From an uncultured Duganella sp. (GTDB lineage Bacteria > Pseudomonadota > Gammaproteobacteria > Burkholderiales > Burkholderiaceae), in assembly GCA_946482635.1 (NCBI GenBank), contig CAMLSG010000103.1, positions 1 to 18,047 on the forward strand: 18,047 bases of DNA, in the 5' to 3' direction. Below are positions 14,537 through 18,047 of this stretch, piece after piece; the first letter of the stretch is position 1; each line of letters opens with the position of its first letter. The notes under the pieces are model-generated. The model was not told the origin of the DNA. It searched no databases and saw nothing but the letters and a program-made list of their open reading frames with translations. Made by a program: the position numbers and the translations under genes.

Positions 14537-15007
14537 TTAGACACGATGATAAGGGTGGTTTTGCGTTATTGTCCACGCCCTATACAACTGTTCGGCCAGC
14601 ATGACGCGCACCATGCCATGCGGGAGGGTCAGGCTGGACAGGCGAATCATGCCTTCAGCCTTCGCTTTCAGCCCCGGATCGAGGCCGTCGGCGCCGCCGA
14701 TCAGGAAGGCCGTATCGCGGCCATCCTGCTGCCAGGCTTCCAGCTGCTGGGACAGGCCCACGCTGGTCAGGTCCTTGCCGCGTTCATCGAGGGCGATGAT
14801 GCGCACCGATTTCGGCAAGGCCGCCTCGATGCGCTCCCTTTCCAGGGCCATGGCGGTGGCGGCGGTCTTGCTGCCGGAACGCTCGACGGGCTTGATTTCC
14901 TTCAGCACGATGCGCAGTTCCGGCGGCATGCGCTTCACGTATTCGGTGAAGCCATTCTCGATCCAGGCCGGCATTTTGTGGCCGACCGCAGCGATAATCA
15001 GCTGCAC
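14537..15007 (-). CDS. rlmH: 23S rRNA (pseudouridine-1915-N3)-methyltransferase
   Basis: SPOUT-class methyltransferase that methylates pseudouridine 1915 in helix 69 of 23S rRNA, acting on assembled 70S ribosomes with SAM as donor. The 156-residue product is the exact family length. It shows the knot/SAM-binding [13 protein letters not shown] (101-113), [23 protein letters not shown], and the conserved C-terminal HPYHR. The start codon is GTG 15007, which gives the family opening [13 protein letters not shown]; no ribosome site is evident, and rsfS ends 5 nt upstream, so translation is probably coupled. The rsfS-rlmH pairing is nearly universal in bacteria and confirms the assignment. Confidence 0.97.
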   Translation of the reverse strand: MQLIIAAVGHKMPAWIENGFTEYVKRMPPELRIVLKEIKPVERSGSKTAATAMALERERIEAALPKSVRIIALDERGKDLTSVGLSQQLEAWQQDGRDTAFLIGGADGLDPGLKAKAEGMIRLSSLTLPHGMVRVMLAEQLYRAWTITQNHPYHRV

Positions 15008-15012
15008 TGGGC

Positions 15013-15720
15013 TTACTCAGCCGCAGCAGCCTTCTTCAGGCGCTTGATCACGGTCTTGACCGGCGTTGCGGCTGCAGCGGCGGCTTTCTTCTCCTTGGCG
15101 GCCTTGGCGGATGCCTCGGCAGTCTTGGTGGATGCGACCTTCACTTTCTTGCCTTCCGGCGCGACGACCTTCGGCGCGGCCTTCTTGGCGGCGGCTTTCT
15201 TGGCCACGGCGCCGGCTGCGGCGGTTGCCTTCACGGTGCCTGGCTTCTTGGCCGCTGGCTTTTTCTCGATTACGGCTTCGGCAGCTTTGGCGGCCTTGGT
15301 GGCAGCCAGGTGGCCGGACTTCTTCGGCGCGGCTTCCTTGGCGGCTGCGGCCTTGCCTTCGGTGGTCGACTTGCGCTTGGCGGCGCCCAGCTTCACCGGC
15401 TTTTCGCCCCAGATTTCCTCTAGGCGGTAGTAAGCGCGGATCGGCGCCTGCATGATGTGGACGATCATGTCGCCCAGGTCCACCAGCACCCATTCGCCGG
15501 TGTCTTCACCCTCGATGCCGATCACGTCGCCGCCGGCTTCCTTGACCTTGTCGCGCACCGAGGCAGCCAGTGCCTTGGTCTGGCGGTTGGAAGTACCGGA
15601 AGCGATGGCGATGCGGTCGAAGAGGCTGGTCAAGCCGGTGGTGTCGAACAGGACGATTTCCTGGCCCTTCACGTCTTCCAGGGCGTCCACGACGATGGAT
15701 TGCAGTTTTTTGATATCCAT
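15013..15720 (-). CDS. rsfS: Ribosomal silencing factor RsfS with a long Ala/Lys-rich tail
   Basis: RsfS binds uL14 on the 50S subunit and blocks subunit joining when nutrients are low. The family core is residues 1-112: [58 protein letters not shown], and [13 protein letters not shown]. Known RsfS proteins are about 105-130 residues; this one has 235. The extra 123 residues (113-235) are about 37% Ala and 24% Lys by hand count, with AAKK-type repeats and few acidic residues, like a histone-H1 tail. The frame is continuous and the stop is followed 5 nt later by rlmH, so the tail is part of the gene and not an overrun. ATG 15720 lies 3 nt after the nadD stop. The tail's role is unknown; nucleic-acid or rRNA binding is a guess. 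Confidence 0.95.
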   Translation of the reverse strand: MDIKKLQSIVVDALEDVKGQEIVLFDTTGLTSLFDRIAIASGTSNRQTKALAASVRDKVKEAGGDVIGIEGEDTGEWVLVDLGDMIVHIMQAPIRAYYRLEEIWGEKPVKLGAAKRKSTTEGKAAAAKEAAPKKSGHLAATKAAKAAEAVIEKKPAAKKPGTVKATAAAGAVAKKAAAKKAAPKVVAPEGKKVKVASTKTAEASAKAAKEKKAAAAAATPVKTVIKRLKKAAAAE

Positions 15721-15723
15721 TAT

Positions 15724-16371
15724 TTAGTTCTTATACAAATTATGTTGTTCAATATAGTCTAGCACTACCGGTGGCAGAAGCGAGTTCGCCCCATCCCCCC
15801 GTTGTAATGCAGCACGAATGGCAGTGGCCGAGATGTCGACGGCTAAATCAGCCGCCAGCATGGTCATGCCCGCCGGGGTGTTCCTGACCTGATCCGGCGT
15901 GGCCAGGCGGCGCTGGAATTCAGCTGCCACCTCGGCCGGCACGTGGGCGTCGTCCAGCTCGAAGCCGGGCCTGGCCGCCACGCAGAAGTGGGCCAGGTCG
16001 AACAGGTTGCGCCATTCGTGCCAGGTATTCAGTCGCTGCAGCTGGTCGGCGCCCATGAGGAAGGCCAGCGACACGTCAGGCCCCACGTCGGCGCGGATCG
16101 CCCGCAGCGTTTCGATCGTATAAGTGGCGCTGCCGCGCGCCAGTTCCTGCCAGTCGATCGTGACCGGGCAGGGCAGGCCTTGGAAGGCCAATGCCAGCAT
16201 ATCCACCCGCTGCTGCGGCGTCGCCACCAGCGCGCCCTTTTGCCAGGGCAGGGCCGGTATCACCAGCAGCGCATCGGCCTTGAGCAGCTGGACAAATTGC
16301 TTGCCAAGCGCGACGTGGCCGTTGTGCACCGGATCGAAACTGCCTCCCAGCAGTGCGATGCAGCGTTTCAC
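15724..16371 (-). CDS. nadD: Nicotinate-nucleotide adenylyltransferase
   Basis: Makes nicotinate adenine dinucleotide from nicotinate mononucleotide and ATP in NAD synthesis; cytoplasmic. With a GTG start at 16371 the product is 215 residues (E. coli NadD 213). It opens [20 protein letters not shown] with the nucleotidyltransferase HxGH motif (His16, His19) and ends with the second signature [25 protein letters not shown] is the usual NadD middle motif. The frame is open upstream to 16458, but that part lies inside hemF and has no family match. The GTG overlaps the hemF stop as GTGA, without a separate ribosome site, so translation is coupled to hemF. rsfS starts 3 nt after its stop. Confidence 0.96.
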   Translation of the reverse strand: MKRCIALLGGSFDPVHNGHVALGKQFVQLLKADALLVIPALPWQKGALVATPQQRVDMLALAFQGLPCPVTIDWQELARGSATYTIETLRAIRADVGPDVSLAFLMGADQLQRLNTWHEWRNLFDLAHFCVAARPGFELDDAHVPAEVAAEFQRRLATPDQVRNTPAGMTMLAADLAVDISATAIRAALQRGDGANSLLPPVVLDYIEQHNLYKN

Positions 16372-17279
16372 TCGGCCAGCCAGTCGCGGTGCGGGAGGAA
16401 GTCGGTATACAGCGCTGCTTCCGCGCTGCCGTCTTCCGGATGCCAGTCGTAGCGCCATTTGACGACCGGCGGCATGGACATCAGGATCGCTTCCGTGCGG
16501 CCGCCGGACTGCAGGCCGAACAGGGTGCCTCGGTCGAATACCAGGTTGAATTCGACGTAACGTCCGCGGCGGTAGGCCTGGAAGTCGCGCTCGCGTTCAC
16601 CGTATGGCGTGTCCTTGCGGGCTTTCACTACCGGCAGGTAGGCGGCCAGGAATGCGTCGCCCACGCTGCGGGTCATTTCAAAGCTCTTCTCGAACCCAAG
16701 GGCGTTGAAGTCATCGAAGAAGATGCCGCCCACGCCGCGTGCTTCCTTGCGGTGCTTCAGGTAGAAGTACTCGTCGCACCATTTCTTGAATTTCGGGTGC
16801 AGGTCTTCGCCATATGGCGCCAGCGCATCGCGGCAGGTCGAGTGGAAGTGCTTCGCGTCTTCCTTGTTGCCGTAATAGGGCGTCAGGTCCATGCCGCCGC
16901 CGAACCACCAGACCGGCTTGCCGTCGGCGGTGCTGGTGCTGAAGAAGCGCACGTTCATGTGCACGGTCGGCGCGTACGGATTGCGCGGGTGCAGCACCAG
17001 GCTCACGCCCATGGCTTCCCATGGCTGGCCGCCCAGCTCCGGGCGGTGCGCCGAGGCCGATGGCGGCAGCTTGGCGCCGGTTACGTGGCTGAAATTGCAG
17101 CCGCCGCGCTCGAAGACGTTGCCCTCTTCGATCAGGCGCGAAATGCCGCCGCCGCCTTCCGGGCGTTCCCACGCATCGCGCAGGAATGGCTTGCCGTCCA
17201 CATCCTCCAGGGCGGAGATGATGCGGTCTTGCAGGCCAAGCAGCCAGGCTTTGACGTCTTGTGGGTGGGGGGTGGTCAT
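16368..17279 (-). CDS. hemF: Oxygen-dependent coproporphyrinogen III oxidase
   Basis: Converts coproporphyrinogen III to protoporphyrinogen IX with oxygen in haem synthesis, a cytoplasmic homodimer. The 303-residue product is the usual length (E. coli 299). It shows [23 protein letters not shown] (42-64), HMNVRFF (107-113, a conserved His), [13 protein letters not shown] (124-136), GIFFDDFN and the long signature beginning [20 protein letters not shown] (240-259). ATG 17279 is preceded only by an A-rich AAAGAAAAGAA, a weak ribosome site. It is separated from purD by 75 nt that hold a strong palindrome, so it may have its own promoter or depend on read-through. Its stop overlaps the nadD start by 4 nt. 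Confidence 0.97.
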   Translation of the reverse strand: MTTPHPQDVKAWLLGLQDRIISALEDVDGKPFLRDAWERPEGGGGISRLIEEGNVFERGGCNFSHVTGAKLPPSASAHRPELGGQPWEAMGVSLVLHPRNPYAPTVHMNVRFFSTSTADGKPVWWFGGGMDLTPYYGNKEDAKHFHSTCRDALAPYGEDLHPKFKKWCDEYFYLKHRKEARGVGGIFFDDFNALGFEKSFEMTRSVGDAFLAAYLPVVKARKDTPYGERERDFQAYRRGRYVEFNLVFDRGTLFGLQSGGRTEAILMSMPPVVKWRYDWHPEDGSAEAALYTDFLPHRDWLAE

Positions 17280-17302
17280 TTCTTTTCTTTGCTCTTTACT
17301 TC

Positions 17303-17355
17303 AAACCGGAAAACCGGTGTCTGACCCGCAGGGTCAGACACCGGGGTACCGGTTT
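17303..17355. repeat. Strong two-step palindrome between purD and hemF; REP-like, likely terminator or attenuator
   Basis: The inner stem is a perfect 14-bp pairing, CCGGTGTCTGACCC (17314-17327) with GGGTCAGACACCGG (17331-17344), around a 3-nt loop. Beyond a symmetric 4x4 internal loop the outer stem AAACCGG (17303-17309) pairs with CCGGTTT (17349-17355). The last base of the outer arm is the first base of the purD stop triplet on this strand. On the minus strand the inner stem is followed at once by TTTT, so it could stop purD transcription and reduce flow into hemF. CTGACCCG recalls the palindrome at 118-186. Confidence 0.75.
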
Positions 17356-18047
17356 TAGTGCTTCAGGCCTCGCCAGCCGATATCGCGGCGGAACTGCACG
17401 CCTTCGAAGCCGATCTTGTCGACCGCTTCGTAAGCCTGCTTCTGCGCCATTTTCACGTTGTCGCCCAGGCCCACCACGCACAGCACACGGCCGCCCGAGG
17501 TCACCAGCTTGCCGTCCGCATCATCGGCGGTACCTGCATGGAAGGTGACGGAATCCGCCGTCTCGGCCGGAATGCCATGGATATGGTCGCCCTTGCGCGG
17601 CGCGTCAGGGTAGCCGGCGGCTGCCAGCACCACGCCAACGGCGGTGCGGCGGTCCCATTCCAGTTCCACTTGGTCCAGGCTGCCGTTGACGGCGTGTTCC
17701 ATCACGCCCAGCAGGTCGGTCTTCAGGCGCGACATGATCGGCTGGGTTTCCGGGTCGCCCATGCGGCAGTTGAATTCCAGCGTCTTCGGGTTGCCGGCAG
17801 CGTCGATCATCAAGCCTGCATACAGGAAGCCGGTGAACTGGATGCCGTCTTTCGCCATGCCCTGGATGGTAGGCATGATGATCTCGCGCATCACGCGCGC
17901 ATGCATGGCCGGGGTCACGATCGGGGCTGGGGAGTAGGCGCCCATGCCGCCGGTGTTCGGGCCCTGGTCGTTGTCCAGCAGGCGCTTGTGGTCTTGCGAG
18001 GTGGCCAGCGGCAGCACGTTCTTGCCGTCGCACATGACGATGAAGGA
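17355..18047 (-). CDS. purD: Phosphoribosylamine--glycine ligase (C-terminal part; 5' end outside window)
   Basis: GAR synthetase, the second step of purine synthesis: joins glycine to phosphoribosylamine using ATP. The window holds 230 codons of a protein normally about 420-430 long, so roughly the C-terminal half. It shows the ATP-grasp stretch NDQGPNTGGMGAYSPAP, then FTGFLYAGLM, LEFNCRMGDPETQPIMSRL (metal-binding Glu and Asn in EFN) and the C-terminal domain AAAGYPDAPRKGD. It ends RDIGWRGLKH. The frame is open through the right edge, reading SFIVMCDGK at the border, so the start is not visible. The stop touches the palindrome at 17303-17355, and hemF follows on the same strand. Confidence 0.97.
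   Translation of the reverse strand, partial: SFIVMCDGKNVLPLATSQDHKRLLDNDQGPNTGGMGAYSPAPIVTPAMHARVMREIIMPTIQGMAKDGIQFTGFLYAGLMIDAAGNPKTLEFNCRMGDPETQPIMSRLKTDLLGVMEHAVNGSLDQVELEWDRRTAVGVVLAAAGYPDAPRKGDHIHGIPAETADSVTFHAGTADDADGKLVTSGGRVLCVVGLGDNVKMAQKQAYEAVDKIGFEGVQFRRDIGWRGLKH

Overview
The window is about 18 kb of high-GC bacterial chromosome. Gene content and order point to a betaproteobacterium of the Oxalobacteraceae (Massilia / Duganella / Janthinobacterium type). The evidence is the purD-hemF-nadD-rsfS-rlmH-maf-rng order, a PEP-CTERM surface protein, a small protein resembling a family I associate with that group (DUF6139), and palindromic intergenic repeats of a kind I recall from these genomes. 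The taxonomic call is inference; no rRNA or tRNA gene is present.

Layout, left to right. (1) 1-119 is the tail of an unrecognised + strand gene, which converges through a 69-nt palindrome on a small DUF6139-like gene (minus strand). (2) 625-2786 is a two-component pair: a MASE1 membrane histidine kinase, then a FixJ-type LuxR response regulator starting at TTG. (3) 2783-4747 holds two divergent genes fitting lipopolysaccharide core synthesis, a family-2 glycosyltransferase (minus) and the heptosyltransferase WaaF (plus). (4) 4737-7661 holds a minus-strand pair, a cupredoxin-like secreted protein without cysteine translationally coupled to a polytopic membrane protein, facing a secreted YVTN beta-propeller across 64 nt; this looks like an uncharacterised envelope module. 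(5) 7703-9860 holds three + strand genes: an alpha/beta hydrolase, an unrecognised 203-residue protein and a secreted ChaN/TraB/EreA-like protein. (6) 9861-11396 is a methyl-accepting chemotaxis protein (minus). (7) 11505-12308 is a PEP-CTERM exported protein (minus) with a very good sigma-54 (RpoN) promoter upstream. (8) 12435-18047 is a tight minus-strand housekeeping run, purD (partial), hemF, nadD, rsfS, rlmH, maf and rng, joined by overlaps or gaps of at most 15 nt except at purD/hemF, where a strong palindrome sits.

How the genes fit together. The right-hand run ties purine synthesis (PurD), haem synthesis (HemF) and NAD synthesis (NadD) to ribosome maintenance (RsfS, RlmH), nucleotide-pool cleaning (Maf) and RNA processing (RNase G). 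The left half is mainly envelope and sensing. No mobile element, CRISPR array, tRNA or rRNA was found. No gap without a gene exceeds about 200 nt. Most other long open frames in this GC-rich DNA are antisense shadows. The observations most worth following are the RpoN promoter before the PEP-CTERM gene, the membrane/cupredoxin/propeller module, the two large palindromes, and the histone-H1-like tail on RsfS.
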